Assembly (NCBI RefSeq): GCF_037893015.1
Contig: NC_133666.1
Span: 224,207,258 to 224,271,257, forward strand
DNA length: 64,000 bases
Direction: 5' to 3'
From: Macrotis lagotis
Taxonomy: Eukaryota > Chordata > Mammalia > Peramelemorphia > Peramelidae
The position numbers were made by a program, and so were the translations under genes. A model generated the notes under the pieces. That model was not told where the DNA came from, searched no databases, and worked only from the letters and a program-made list of their open reading frames with translations. Positions 20,675 to 31,297 of the stretch are shown here, piece by piece; the first letter of the stretch is position 1; every line of letters starts with the position of its first letter.

Positions 20675-21400
20675 ACATCATGTTTCAAGAAATAATAAAA
20701 GAAGGCCGTACAGATCTCTTAGAACCAGAGGGCAAATTGGAAATAGAAAGAATCCATCAGACACCTCCTGAAAGAAACCTCTGTAAAATTATAGCTAAAA
20801 TCTAAAGATTCCAGGTGAAAGAAAACAATACTACAAGATTTCAGGGGAAAAAAAAAGGAATTCTAGTTCTGAGGAGACAAAATCAGGATCGTGTAAGGTT
20901 TAGTAATCCTCAGTAAAGAAGTGGAAAGCTTGAAAGTTTGAAATATGGGGGTAACTAGGTGATGCAGTAGATAGAGCACCAGCCTTGGAGTTAGGAGGCC
21001 CTGAGTTCAAATTTTGTCTCAGACACTTAGTTACCTAGTTGTGTGACTCTGGGCAAGTCACCTAATCCCACTGGCTTGCAAAAAAAAAGTTTGAAATATG
21101 GCAGTCTAGAAGACAAAAGATATAATAGGCTTAAAAGAAAAAATGCAGATAGAGGGGGAAAGGAATACACTGGACTGGGGAGGAAGAGAGAAAAATAAAG
21201 AAAATTATCTCACATAATTGGGGTACCTAAGGAGAAGTTTACAAAATCAAGGAGGAACGAGTAAGGGAAGTAACACTTGAATTGTATTCTCATCCAAACT
21301 AATCAAAGGAGGGAAGAATTTACACACAGTTCCTTCAATGGGGGAAAAAGGACAGAAAAAGGAAAAAAAGGTGAAGGAAGAATTAGAGGCTGGGTAAACA
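20675..21400 (+). mobile_element. L1 ORF1-region relic (HAL1-like), split by a SINE
   Basis: The plus-strand frame gives 'LEPEGKLEIERIHQTPPERN', the L1 ORF1p segment with the R-H-R..P basic motif, then 'IIAKI', which corresponds to the start of the RNA-binding C-terminal domain. After the SINE, 'EDKRYNRLKRKNADRGGKE' is out of register. The later 'ctcatccaaactaatcaaag' text matches the region downstream of ORF1 in marsupial L1/HAL1 copies. It has multiple stops. Confidence 0.7.
20948..21087 (+). mobile_element. tRNA-derived marsupial SINE
   Basis: Full-length short-form copy with a perfect 13-bp target duplication 'agtttgaaatatg' at 20935-20947 and 21088-21100. It is inserted within L1 ORF1-derived sequence and has a modest number of changes relative to the best copies. 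Confidence 0.93.
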
Positions 21401-21404
21401 AAGG

Positions 21405-21990
21405 GAAATATTAGTCTTTAGAAAAAACAAACTCTAAGAATGTACAAAAATATTTATGACCTTTTTTTGCAGTAATAAAGAATTGGAAACTAAAGGAGAA
21501 CCCATCAATTGAGGGATAACTGAAAAAGTTATGATATATAAATTTTATGAAATACCATCCTGCTGCAAGAAATGATGAAGATGATGGCTTCAGAGAAACT
21601 TGAGAAGACTTGTATGAACTGATGCAGAATGAAATAACCTGAAGCAGGAGAAGAATTTATATACAGACAATAATAATATAAAGACAAAGACCTTAATCTC
21701 TGTTTAAGCATAATGACCAACTTTGATTCCAGAAGACTGATGACAGATATACTATCCACTTCCTGATAGTGAGATGAAGGAAAGCAAAATGAGAGCTGTT
21801 TGGTTTTCTGGGTTTTTTTTTTTTGACATTACTCATGGAAATGTGTTTTGCTTTTGTTTTGCTTTCTCATTTGGGGAAGGGATGTAGGACATAGGTATAT
21901 AAGGATAGGGATGTAAAAACAATGTAGCAAGTTTTTCTGATAAAACTTTCAATTCTAAGATAAATACAGATTGATTCAGATTTATAAGAA
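21405..21990 (+). mobile_element. L1 3' end relic
   Basis: 'gtaataaagaattggaaact' encodes the '..VAKNWKL' segment of ORF2p. Then come 'gaacccatcaattgagggat', 'cttgtatgaactgatgcaga' and the 3' UTR 'ggaaatgtgttttgcttttg'. It is 5'-truncated and directly follows the ORF1-like relic, so the two may be one internally deleted element. Confidence 0.7.
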
Positions 21991-21994
21991 TAAG

Positions 21995-22810
21995 GACTAT
22001 TCTCCAATTGATAAAAGATATTATTAGGCAATATTCAGAGGAAGAAATTGACCATTAAAATGTGAATGAAAATAACTCTGAAGGTCTCCCTCTCACTCAT
22101 AAGATTGAAAAGTTGAAAAAAAAAAGAAAATTACAAATGTTGGAGGGGCCATTAGCACATTTATTGGTGGAACAGTGACCTGGGCCAGTCATTGGGAAAG
22201 TAATTTGTAACTATGCTCAAAAAGTTATTAAATTATGCATATTCTTTGATACAATGATACCACTACCAGGACTATACTCCAAAAAGACCAAACAAAGCAG
22301 AAAAGGACTCATTTGTACAGAAACACTTATAACAGCTTTGTTTGTAATAGTAGCAAAGAATTAGAAACTAAATGGGTTCCATCAACTGGAAAAGTGATGA
22401 GTGCTTTTGTGTTGTTTAAAAAAAAGGTTCAGGGGATGGTTTCTGAAAAATAAAAACCTGGGTAGATTTGTATAAACTGTTACAGAGGGAAATGAGCAGA
22501 ACTAGTTAAAATATTAATATTTTAGTTAACCAACTTTGAAAGAGTTAGAAAATCTGATCACTGCAATAGCCTTTCATGATTCCAAAGAGTTCATAATGAA
22601 ACAGTCTACTCCCTGGTAGAGAGGTGATTAATTTAGAGTACAAATTGAGTCATATATTTTCTGGACATGGTTAATTTGTTTTGCTTGGTTATATAAATTT
22701 ATAACAGAAGATTTTTGTTTTTCTTATATTGTCATTTTCTCAGTGAGAGTGGTCAGGTAGAAGTGATACTGAGATAAATCTTTGAAAAGATATTAAGAGA
22801 AAGGAAGAAG
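21995..22810 (+). mobile_element. L1 3' end relic, second in tandem
   Basis: Begins in 'ctccaattgataaaagatat', part of the ORF2 region upstream of the C-terminal Cys cluster. It then shows 'caatgataccactaccagga', 'cataacagctttgtttgta' and a 3' UTR with 'ggacatggttaatttgtttt'. It is more diverged than the copy at 24262. Confidence 0.7.
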
Positions 22811-23064
22811 GAAGGCAGGAGAGAAGGAAGAAGAAAAAAATTTTCTTAGCATATAGAATTCATTTCATAAATGTTTATTTACTGATGGTCAAGTATTAAT
22901 AAATTAGAGCCCAGATTAAATCACAAATTCATCTTAAAAACTGATTCCCACAGTTTTTTAAAAAGAGGAATTACTCTTTATCCCATCAATATTTTATAAG
23001 ATTTAACAAAAAAACATATTTACATGAGTGAGAAAAGCAAGATTAATAACAATTGCATGGTAAA

Positions 23065-23255
23065 TTCAACATATTTTCAAAATGTAGTCTTTAGTTCTGT
23101 GAAGCTATCTCAAAATTATTTTTCTCTTTTTATAGATAAGGTAACTGAGTCAAGAAGAAATTAAGTGATTGATTGAGGCCACACAAAAAATTATAACCTA
23201 GAGCTTCTGGCTCCTAAACTGAGCATGATGCACAGACCACTAAAGGACACTGCCG
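23065..23255 (-). repeat. CORE-SINE-like relic
   Basis: 'atagataaggtaactgagtc' and 'ttgaggccacacaaaaaa' are degraded complements of the MIR-type centre. The head side ends near 23250. Confidence 0.45.
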
Positions 23256-23305
23256 AATTGTTTGTATTATCTGGGGACAAGTGTTCCTGCAGGCTCTTTA
23301 CCATG

Positions 23306-23307
<2 letters not shown>

Positions 23308-23344
<37 letters not shown>
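23308..23344. repeat. (GT)n microsatellite
   Basis: About 18 uninterrupted GT units, then 'acacatgg'. Confidence 0.95.
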
Positions 23345-23345
<1 letters not shown>

Positions 23346-23496
23346 ACATGGAGAGTTAGGATTGCCCTACAAATAACGACGTGGATGCATGCATACATCA
23401 TTAAATTTGCCAAGCCAGGATGGGGACCTTAGGCTATGTTGTAATATTGTCTCTAGGTAACACTCCTAATTTAGAAGTGTTAAAATACTCTAAATT

Positions 23497-23649
23497 CTTT
23501 TTTTTTAAGGTTTTTGCAAGGCAATGGGGTTAAGTGTCTTGCCCGAGGCCACACAGCTAGGTAATTATTAAGTGTCTGAGGCTGGATTTGAACTCAGATA
23601 CTCCTGACTCCAGGGCAAGTGCTCTATCCACTGTACCACCTAGCCACCC
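23497..23649 (-). mobile_element. tRNA-derived marsupial SINE (minus)
   Basis: A T-rich start and 'aaggtttttgcaaggcaatg' are the reversed tail. 'tctatccactgtaccaccta' is the reversed tRNA head. A target duplication 'ctaaatt' lies at 23490-23496 and 23650-23656. Confidence 0.9.
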
Positions 23650-23656
23650 CTAAATT

Positions 23657-24261
23657 ATTCTTGAGAAGTTTGAGGGTATTATCATCTATTCTGCATTGCT
23701 TGAAACTATGTGAACAAACCTAGATGTCTCCTCTTTCACCTTCTGTGACATTTAGGACAGGGACATTAAGGTGCCTTCAGGCCCTTTAAATAATAGTTTC
23801 AACTTTAAAATGCTCAAATTAAGATTTTTTTTACCTCCCTTTGTTCAGTAAAGCAGTTTTCCTCAGATTTCCAGTGATCTACAGCTGTTTCACATGTTTC
23901 AGAAATCTTTGCTTTATCTCCTCCTTCATTTGTGCTTTCCATAACAAAGCCAACACCTCAACATTCTCCCTTAGTCCCATCCCCTCCCAATTTCTCCAGC
24001 ACAATACTGCTACTATTCTCTCAAATGCTCTTTTTTTTCAATCTTTTCTTCTCTTTTGGTTCCTTTCCTCCTATTTACAGACATGGTCATTCTCCCCATC
24101 CTTAAAAATCCCTCACTTGATCTTATTGTTCCCCATGTAGTGTATTAGTATAGTATTTACTGTTCCTTCTGTTAACTAAATGTTCTAAGAAATACTTAAT
24201 CAGACTTACATTTCTTTATACATGTCATTAAACCTGTGCAAATAATATCTTTTAAAAACCA
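23657..24261 (+). repeat. Pyrimidine-rich L2-like fragment and unassigned flanks
   Basis: At about 23930-24145 the plus strand has 'gacatggtcattctccccat' and 'cctcacttgatc', resembling the 'VTPLLKKPSLD' segment of L2-like ORF2. The 99-codon frame at 23841-24140 follows from it. The rest of the interval is unassigned. Confidence 0.4.
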
Positions 24262-25290
24262 CCCCCCCACCATTCCCCAATTAACAAATAGTTAAAGGAT
24301 ATGCAAAGGCAATTTACAGATGAGGAGATCAAAGCAATACATAGTCATATGAAAAAATGATCTAAATCATTACATTAAAGAAATGCAAATTAAAGCTTCT
24401 CTGAGGTACAACATCTCACACCTCTCAGACTGGCCAATATGACCAGAAAGGACAATAACCAATGTTGGAAGGGTTATGGGACATCTGGGACATTATTATA
24501 TTGTTGGTGGAGCTGTGAACTCCTCCAGCCTTTGTGTGGAGAGAAATTCGGAACTACACACAAAGGGCAACAAAAAAAGGCATACCCTTTAATCCAGCAA
24601 TAGCTCTACTGGGTTTATACCCTGAAGAGATGGTGAAAAAAGGGTAAAAAACATCACTTGTACAAAAATGTTCATAGCAGCCCTGTTTGTGGTGGCAAAG
24701 AATTGGAAATCAAGTAAATGTCCTTCAGTTGGGGAATGGCTTAGCAAACTGTGGTATATGTATGTCATGGAACACTATTGTTCTATTAGAAATCAGGAGG
24801 GATGAGAATTCAGGGAAGCCTGGAGGGATTTGTATGAACTGATGCTGAGTGAGTTGAGCAGAACCAGAAAAACACTGTATACTCTAACAGCAGCATAGGG
24901 GTGATGATCAACCTTGATGGACTTGTTCATTCCATCAGTGCAACAACCAGGGACAATTTGGGGCTGTCTGCAATGGAGAATATCATCTGTATCCAGAGAA
25001 ACAACTATGGAGTTTGAACAAAGACCAAGGACTATTACCTTTAATTTAGAAAAAAAAACCTGATATCTTATTGTCTAATCTTGCTATCTCTTATACTTTA
25101 TGTTTCTTCCTTAAGGATATGATTTCTCTCTCATCATACTCCATTTGGATCAATGTATACCATGGAAACAATGTGAAGACTGACAAACTGCCTTCTGTGG
25201 GGGGTGGGGGGTGGGGGTGGGGGGAGGGAAGTAAGATTAAAGGAAAAATTGTAAAACTCAAAATACATAAAATCTTTAAAAAAACTGACC
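24262..25290 (+). mobile_element. L1 3' part (about 1 kb), well preserved
   Basis: Runs from the ORF2 region 'ccaattaacaaatagttaaa' through 'cctctcagactggccaatat', the C-terminal 'ttgttggtggagctgtgaac', 'ccctgtttgtggtggcaaag' (ALFVVAKNW) and 'atggaacactattgttctat' (MEHYCSIR) to the 3' UTR. The UTR holds a G-rich tract (25196-25228), and the end is 'ctcaaaatacataaaatc'. It is the same subfamily as 44225-45225 and is broken by stops and small indels. Confidence 0.88.
25196..25228 (+). repeat. G-rich tract in the L1 3' UTR
   Basis: Five or more runs of 5-6 G separated by single T or A (GGGGGGTGGGGGG type). Quadruplex-forming 3' UTR tracts are known in other mammalian L1s. The complement occurs at 44262-44299 in the sister copy. 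Confidence 0.8.
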
Positions 25291-25310
25291 CCCACCAATC
25301 TGATTCTAGG

Positions 25311-25491
25311 CAGGGGAGTCCAACTTTTAACTCTTCTGGGCTATGTGACCCAACAAAAATCCCTCAAGGGTTGTGTACAGGATTCAAGTAACCCATACCA
25401 TCAATGAACCCAACAACTAACTAGATGGGCCTGCTTGAATGAACTCAAAGGGCTACTAATGGCCCACAGGCCAACCTAGGACCTGCCCTTG
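25311..25491 (+). mobile_element. hAT-like non-autonomous DNA transposon fragment
   Basis: The left end 'caggggagtccaacttttaa' resembles hAT termini (CAGGGGTGTCCAAC...), and the interior has 'gtgacccaacaaaaatccct' and 'aatggcccacaggcc', typical of these elements. Its first 60 bases match the complement of 45330-45391. No clear 8-bp duplication remains. Confidence 0.55.
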
Positions 25492-25591
25492 GGGTCAAAC
25501 ATTTGGAGAAAGTCTTCTATATTATGGGCCTTCACTTTTCCTTTCATTTTATAAACTTTCTGAATATCAGTTTTCAACTTATTCAGCTGAA

Positions 25592-26790
25592 CTCCAAAAT
25601 TACTAGTGATCTCAACTGACAAGTTTAATGGCCTTTTCTCAGACCTCAATCCTTCAAAACATCTATAGTCTTTGATACTGTTGACCACCTTTTCCTGCCA
25701 GATACTTTCTTTTCTCTAGGTCTTTCAAGATACAAGGCTACATTTTATCTGTCTGACTCTTCCCTGTCAGTCTCTTCCACACCCAAATGAAGGAAGTTCT
25801 TTCCCACAAGACTGTCCTGAGCTTTCTTCTCTGTTCTATATATATTTTATCACTTAATGATCTCACCTACTCCCACAGGTTCCATTATCTTTCTAGAAAG
25901 ATGATTCATAGAGCTAGACAAATATTCAGTGGTACACTAGAGGAGCTTGAACTAGCTCCTGGTCAAATGTTAAATTTTCAATGTGAACATTCACACCTCA
26001 GATATCTCAAACTCTGCAAATGAGGACTTGATTTATGGTTTTTTTGATCAGCTAAACTTGAGAGTGATAGAGAAATGTTAATAACTTAGATTTGAATTTA
26101 GGTCAAAAGTTACAGTTTTGGAGAGCCAGTTGTTAAACATTTATCTTGCATATTTCCAGCCTTAGCTTCTCTCGCTTGAATTTTGGTCATCTAAATTGCC
26201 TTCTGGGTGTCTTAAACTGTATATTCTATAGGCATTCCAAACAGTACTCAACTTTTCCTCTCATATTATTGAAGAAACTGCTATCCTTCCAATTGTCTAG
26301 GCTTGTAACTTGAATATTACTCTTAACTCCTCACTATTCCTTGCCTCACATATGCAATTCATTATTGTTTGTACCTTTTTAGCCTCTCTCATCTACCTCT
26401 TTCTTCCCACTTATATAGCCATAGCTCCAGTTCAGGCTTTCATCACCTCCTACCTTGAATATTGCAATAACCTTCTAACTGGTTTCCTTGTTTCCAAACC
26501 TCTCTTCATTCCAATCCGTATTGAATCTTCCACATATATACCAAAATTATTTTTCTAAAGCACAGGTCTAACCATGTCACCCATCTACTTGCTCAATGAG
26601 CTCCAGAGGTTACTGGTTATGTTCAAGGATTGGCTCTAAAGTCCTTTGTTCAGCATTTCCTCAAATTCTTCAAAATCTTTTTCAGAAATTTGTCCTTTCT
26701 AGTCAAGTCTTTGACTCCCCTCCATGCATTCTATGATCCAGATCATGAAATTCTTGGAAGAGTCACTCAGAAAATAATCATATATTAAAT
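25592..26790 (+). mobile_element. L2-like LINE, reverse-transcriptase and C-terminal region
   Basis: The plus strand keeps the family order. First is a 'D(T)VDH' region from 'tttgatactgttgaccacct', then 'SLGLSRYKATFYLSDSSLS'. Far downstream is 'AFITSYLEYCNNLLTGF' (pattern TSRLDYCNSLLTG) at 26437-26490, then 'ccagaggttactggttatgt' and 'ttcaaaatctttttcag'. Many stops. The frames at 25787 and 26310 are pieces of it. Confidence 0.75.
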
Positions 26791-26794
26791 ACCT

Positions 26795-27055
26795 ACTATA
26801 TTCAAACACTCTGCTAAGTACACAGCATACAAAGAAAGGCAAAGTTGGTCCTTATTTTCAACTAGGTAGAAACAAATTATAACGGGATGAATTGGAAATA
26901 ATAAAGAGAAGGCAATAGAATTAAGGAAGGTCTGGCTCTGCATCCAGGCAAGATTTTTAGCTTGTACTTGAAGGAAGTCAGGGAAGCCAAGAGGCAGTGA
27001 TGATGAGGGACATTCAGTGAAAATGTCTAATCAGAGGATTTGTCCAAGAAGCAAC
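26795..27055 (-). repeat. L2-like LINE 3' region (minus)
   Basis: Complement of the L2 end: 'aatacctactatattcaaac', 'ctgctaagtacacagcatac' and 'aaagaaaggcaaagttggtc', then 'gtacttgaaggaagtcaggg'. It abuts the plus-strand L2-like body, giving a tail-to-tail pair. Confidence 0.65.
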
Positions 27056-27441
27056 AAATATAACCTTTGACCCAGAAGAAAACACTACTAGATCTATTTC
27101 CAAAGATGACTGGGAGAAAAGGAAAAGAACCTTATGTTCTAATATGTTTATAGCAACTCCCTTTGTATTGGCAAAGAACTAGAAACTGCAAGGGAGTTTT
27201 GGTATATGATCGTGATGGAATACTGCCATACCATAAGATCACTTAGTTCTGTGATCTTAGAAAAATAACCTTGCACAAAATAATGAAGAACAAAATGAGC
27301 AGAACCAAGAGAATATTGAATACAGTAACATCAATATTGTTTTAAAAATGTCTTTTTATGAATAGGTCATTTTGACTATTATAAATACTCTAATTATCTA
27401 TAAAGGACATGTGAAGAAAAATGCTATCTACATCCAGAAAA

Positions 27442-27713
27442 GGTAACTAGATAACAGAGGTTGCCTAGAGGTTGAGGAAGGGAGTTGGAATCCACTCTCA
27501 GACACATGACACTTAGAAACTGGGTGACCCTGGGCAAGTCACTTAACCTGGATTACCTATATATCCTTATATCATTCGTCCTGATTTATATCTGATCACT
27601 GGACCCAGATGGCTCTGAAAAAGAAAGTGAAACTGCTGAGTTAGTCATGCTTGTTATGGCATCACCTCCCTGATGATGTGGTCTTCTTCATAAAGAACAA
27701 AGGACAAACATCA
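27442..27713 (+). mobile_element. tRNA-headed SINE with long body ('...gtcttcttcataaagaacaa')
   Basis: This is the third SINE type in the window. A worn tRNA head is followed by 'gtgaccctgggcaagtcact', 'actggacccagatggctctg' and 'ggcatcacctccctgatgat', ending 'aaaggacaaaca'. It is flanked by an 11-bp target duplication 'catccagaaaa' at 27431-27441 and 27714-27724, inside L1 3' UTR sequence. Confidence 0.9.
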
Positions 27714-27755
27714 CATCCAGAAAAAGAACTGATAAATAGAAGTCGGTATAGAATA

Positions 27756-27758
<3 letters not shown>

Positions 27759-27805
<47 letters not shown>
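27759..27805. repeat. (GT)n microsatellite
   Basis: About 23 GT units within the L1 3' UTR. The Cys/Val and Thr/His frames across it are artefacts. Confidence 0.95.
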
Positions 27806-27806
<1 letters not shown>

Positions 27807-28069
27807 ATGTTTGTGTCTAATGGTAACCATCTCTGGGACGGGGGAGGAAGAGAAGGAAAAACAGGGAAAAAAAGAAATTTACAAGATAAGTTTGTTGTGT
27901 GTTTTAAAGGAATCTCAATTTGTACATAGTAATGTAATACTAATTTGTGCATAGTAGTAATAATACTAATTTATACATAGTAGATTTGCAATTTCATGTG
28001 TAATCATCTTTTTATTATATTATGGAAATGCTTGTTTTATTCCATAAATTAAAAATGAAATTTTAAAAA

Positions 28070-28335
28070 AACAGCAAGAGGGACCACTGTCACTGGAAGC
28101 AGAGTATATAAGGGATATAAGGTTTAAGGAAGCTAAAAGTGGCAAGGGAAAGTTTTGAAGGTTGTCAGGGTCAGAAGATCACTCTAACAGCTGAGTAAAA
28201 GATGGACCCAAGTGGGAAGAGACATTGTAGGAGTACCAACCAGCAAGATATTGTAGCAATCCAAGAATGAAATGATCAGGGCCAGAACCTGGATAGTAGC
28301 AGTTTCAAAGTAGAGAAGGGGATATATATTGAAAG
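28070..28335 (-). repeat. L2-like LINE ORF2 C-terminal relic
   Basis: 'agatcactctaacagctgag' and 'gatattgtagcaatccaaga' are complements of the L2 'LDYCNILL..' and upstream segments. Confidence 0.6.
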
Positions 28336-29279
28336 AAGCTACATGTAAAAGACCCCAACAGAGATTGTTGGGGTATGGAGAGAGGGAGAATAGATATCTC
28401 TAGCCTCTTCTCCTATTCTTCTCCATGGGAAGACTTTAATTTCTGTCAGTAGGGGAAGCAAAAAGTTGGGGTTGAAGTCCACTCTATTCTCCTTAAAGAA
28501 AGGGATCACTGGGCTAGAACTACATCTATCTGCTCCCTTAAATATTATTATTCCAGGGGATATTATCAGGTTTAATCTTACTTCAGATTTGTTTGTCATT
28601 ATTTTGGGGGGGGGAGGACCCCAAGTTTTTTTAATCTAAGATTAACCCCTTTCCTACCAAATACCAGTTTCACAATAAATACATATAGTGAACATCAAAG
28701 AAAACCTATTTATCTGAATCTGTAGCAAAACAGAAACCAGAGAAAATATACATAGGAGCATATATACCAGGCAACTCTGCTCAACCTAGAGAGAACCTTT
28801 GATCTCATCCCAAGGGGAAACTCCCCTAAGTCTCTACTGTAGCTAGCTGAGTTAGGGACATGATAAAGATGTTGACTTCTCTGTCTTCCCTGTGTTTTTT
28901 CCTTGAGCAATCTGAAGTGGGGTTGATCTCTTCCATTTTCTTTCTCAGAAATGGAATTCAGAAGTTCCTGGAGCAACTCAGAGTTTGAAGAATGCTTAGA
29001 AAGATGGGAATTCTTCCTTCCAGAAGGAAGCCAGGAAATCTGAGATGTGAAAGGGAAGACACAGAGCTGTCCAGATATTAGGAAAAGACCATAAGAAAGC
29101 ATGGACATAGAAAACTCTTGCCTAATTTCTAGACTTGCATATTCAATCCCCTATTGGATATCATGCAGGATATAGCATCTGTCTTCAGCAATAATGAGAA
29201 AGGCCCATGCCAATGTACAGGGCTTATACAAAGATAAATTCAACAAGCCTTGACAATAAATTAGACATGAGGATTAAAT
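28336..29279. other. Unassigned sequence
   Basis: About 0.9 kb with no repeat I can place. A minus-strand frame at 28710-29108 (132 codons) is one of the longer frames in AT-rich DNA here. It has no recognised domain and no splice support, so I leave it as chance. A poly-G run (28603-28613) lies inside. Confidence 0.4.
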
Positions 29280-29790
29280 AGAGGGAGGAGCTAATGAGAA
29301 GACTTAGCTTCCAAGTCTGGGTGACTTGGAGGATGGTGCTGTCTTCAACAATATTAGAGAAGCTAGGAGGGAATTATGGTTTGGAGGGAAAGATAATGGG
29401 TTGAGTCTTAGACATTTTAAGCTTAAGATGTTAATAGGAAATTCTTTTTGAGATGTGCAACAAGCATTTAGAGATAGAGAACTGAAGGTTAGCAATGAGG
29501 TTACAACTGGATAAGTAAATTTGAGAATCATCAACACAGAGAAAAAATTGAATCCATAGGAACAAGTGAAAAAGCACAGAGGGAGAAGAGAACAGTGCCC
29601 AAGACTGAGCCTTGTGGGACAGTTGTAGTTAGAAGGGATGACCTGGAGGAGGATCCAGCAAGAGATTGCAAAGGGGTGGTCAGGTAAGGAGAACCAGGAA
29701 AGCGTTTCAGATGAACTAGAGTGGAGAGACTTGAGGCAAGGAGAGCAACCAACAAGCTAATCATCAAAGTAGTGGTAGTGTCAGAGATAA
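29280..29790 (-). mobile_element. L2-like LINE reverse-transcriptase fragment
   Basis: The minus strand keeps RT motif B 'PQGSVLGTVLFSL' (about 29575-29615) preceded by 'SLAGSSSRSSLLTT'. Next is the catalytic-site region with 'VDDSQIYLS' (Tyr of the usual YADD lost) near 29530, and then a degraded 'HLKLKMSKTQ' motif. Several stops and shifts are present. Confidence 0.8.
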
Positions 29791-30090
29791 AAAAAAAAAA
29801 GTGGTATAAATAAAAGATGGCATGAGAGTAAAAGGATCTGGTAATGATTTGGATACAGAAGGTGAGGGAGCAAGAATTTGAAGATGGTGTCCAGATGATG
29901 AGTCTGAGTGACTGAAAGGTGGTGTCATGACTCCATCCAGGCATGGAAGTTTGAAAGGTAATAGGATTTGGTAGGGAGGAAAGAGGGAATGAGTTCAGTT
30001 TTGAATATGTTCAGTTTAAGAAGTCTCTGGGACATACAGCCCAAGATAGTCAATAAGCATTTGGATATTCTAGTCAGGAGATTAAAAACC
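29791..30090 (-). mobile_element. Second L2-like LINE RT fragment, tandem and out of order
   Basis: The minus strand gives 'RISKCLLTILGCMSQRLLKL', then 'NIFKTELIPSFLPTKS', the segment after the catalytic motif (pattern LKLN.SKTEL). Reading along the minus strand it precedes motif B of the neighbouring copy, the reverse of the protein order, so it belongs to a different insertion. Confidence 0.78.
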
Positions 30091-30281
30091 AGTCTCTCAT
30101 TTCTATGATTTTTCATGGTTTTTCCCCATGCCAGGAATGCTATGGCATTGTCTTCCACATCTCCCCTGGTTTCTTTCTAGGCTCATTTCAGATACTACCT
30201 TCAGTAGAAGGCCTTTCCCAGTCTTCCTTTTTTTTCTCTCTGCACATTACCATTGCCTTTCCCTCCTATGTGACCTTGTGT

Positions 30282-30427
30282 GGTGCCTAGGTGGTGCAGT
30301 TGATAGAACACCAGTCCTGGAGCCAGGAGGACCTGAGCTCAAATCCAGCCTCAGACCCTTAATACTTAGTTGTGAGATCTTGAACAAGTCACTTAATCCC
30401 CACACCTTGCAAAAAGAAAAAAAAAAG
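30282..30427 (+). mobile_element. tRNA-derived marsupial SINE
   Basis: 'tggtgcctaggtggtgcagt' head, 'cctgagctcaaatccagcct' B-box region, tail 'accttgcaaaaagaaaaaaa'. It is older than most copies, since the 'aataattacctagctg' block is reduced to 'aatacttagttg'. Confidence 0.88.
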
Positions 30428-31183
30428 ATCAGATAATCTTCCATCTGCTTAGTGACATATATGTGTATATATATATACACATATATATATAATATATATA
30501 TGTTATCTTCCCCATAACAATATGCATTCCTGACAGTACCTGAGGCCATTGTGATTTTATCTTCAGTGCTCAAACTTCTATCAGGATAAGGGCAATTAGA
30601 ATATGTGACAGATAAACACTCAGGTGCAAGCTCTCTGGTTGAACCTCAAGGATAAGATTGCAAGGACTAAGAGGTTTTCAAATGTAAGCCATGTGGCTCA
30701 GAAGCAAGCCCACTATGGCACTCAACGCATATCAGATTACTCTTTTTTTTTTTTGCACATACAGATTTTAATTGCTTTTATACTAATAGTATAAATGTGA
30801 ACCATAAAAATTTGGTTTTCACTGAATTAAATTATTTCAAAATGTTCCAACGTTAAGTTCAGCTGTCTCATGATATTAGAAATTAATATGTATCTCTTTG
30901 GTTAAAATAAATCTAATATTCTCCTGTGTTTAGTGAGACCTGAGCACATGTATCTGGGTCTATGCCAAATGACTGATAATGGAAAAACCATATGGTCGGC
31001 ATAAAAGAAGCCAGGTTTATGCTGCATGGTCCATTTCCCAGCTGTATAACAAGAGAGCTTGCTCTTTGATTGAGGGCCAGAAGCAGTTTATCTGGTGGCA
31101 CTCATATATATCTATTGATCTCTACATACACACACATATGTATATATGTATGTAAATATACACACAAGTGCCTCTATATGCTC
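30428..31183. other. Unassigned sequence with TA microsatellites
   Basis: (TA)n tract at 30458-30502. The segment 30720-31100 is unique-looking with a 12-T run, and I see no gene in it. Confidence 0.45.
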
Positions 31184-31297
31184 ATATACACATGCACACA
31201 GAGTATATGTACTCTATGTGTGTATGTAGCTTGCTTTCTGCCCATATACACACACATAGAGTATATACTCTATGTGTATGTACCTTGCTTTCTGCAG
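31184..31297. repeat. Tandem duplication of a 54-60 bp unit
   Basis: Two copies of 'atatacacac...gcttgctttctgc', 31184-31243 and 31244-31297. Each contains a palindrome around 'agagtatatactct' / 'gagtatatgtactc'. The flanks are CA/TA-rich, so slippage is the likely origin. Confidence 0.85.

Larger units (their letters stand above)
27056..28065 (+). mobile_element. L1 3' end with nested SINE and internal (GT)n
   Basis: Keeps 'ttgacccagaagaaaacact', 'tagcaactccctttgtattg', 'aaaatgagcagaaccaagag' and the terminal 'gcaatttcatgtgtaatcat'. It is interrupted by a SINE at 27442-27713 and by a (GT)n array at 27759-27805 in the 3' UTR. Its terminus matches the short copy at 2875. Confidence 0.75.

Noticed and set aside
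23841-24140. 99-codon Phe/Ser-rich frame
   Set aside because: Falls in a pyrimidine-rich stretch with L2-like text, so it is better explained as LINE debris.
28710-29108. 132-codon minus-strand frame
   Set aside because: No domain, composition like the surrounding DNA and no supporting signals.
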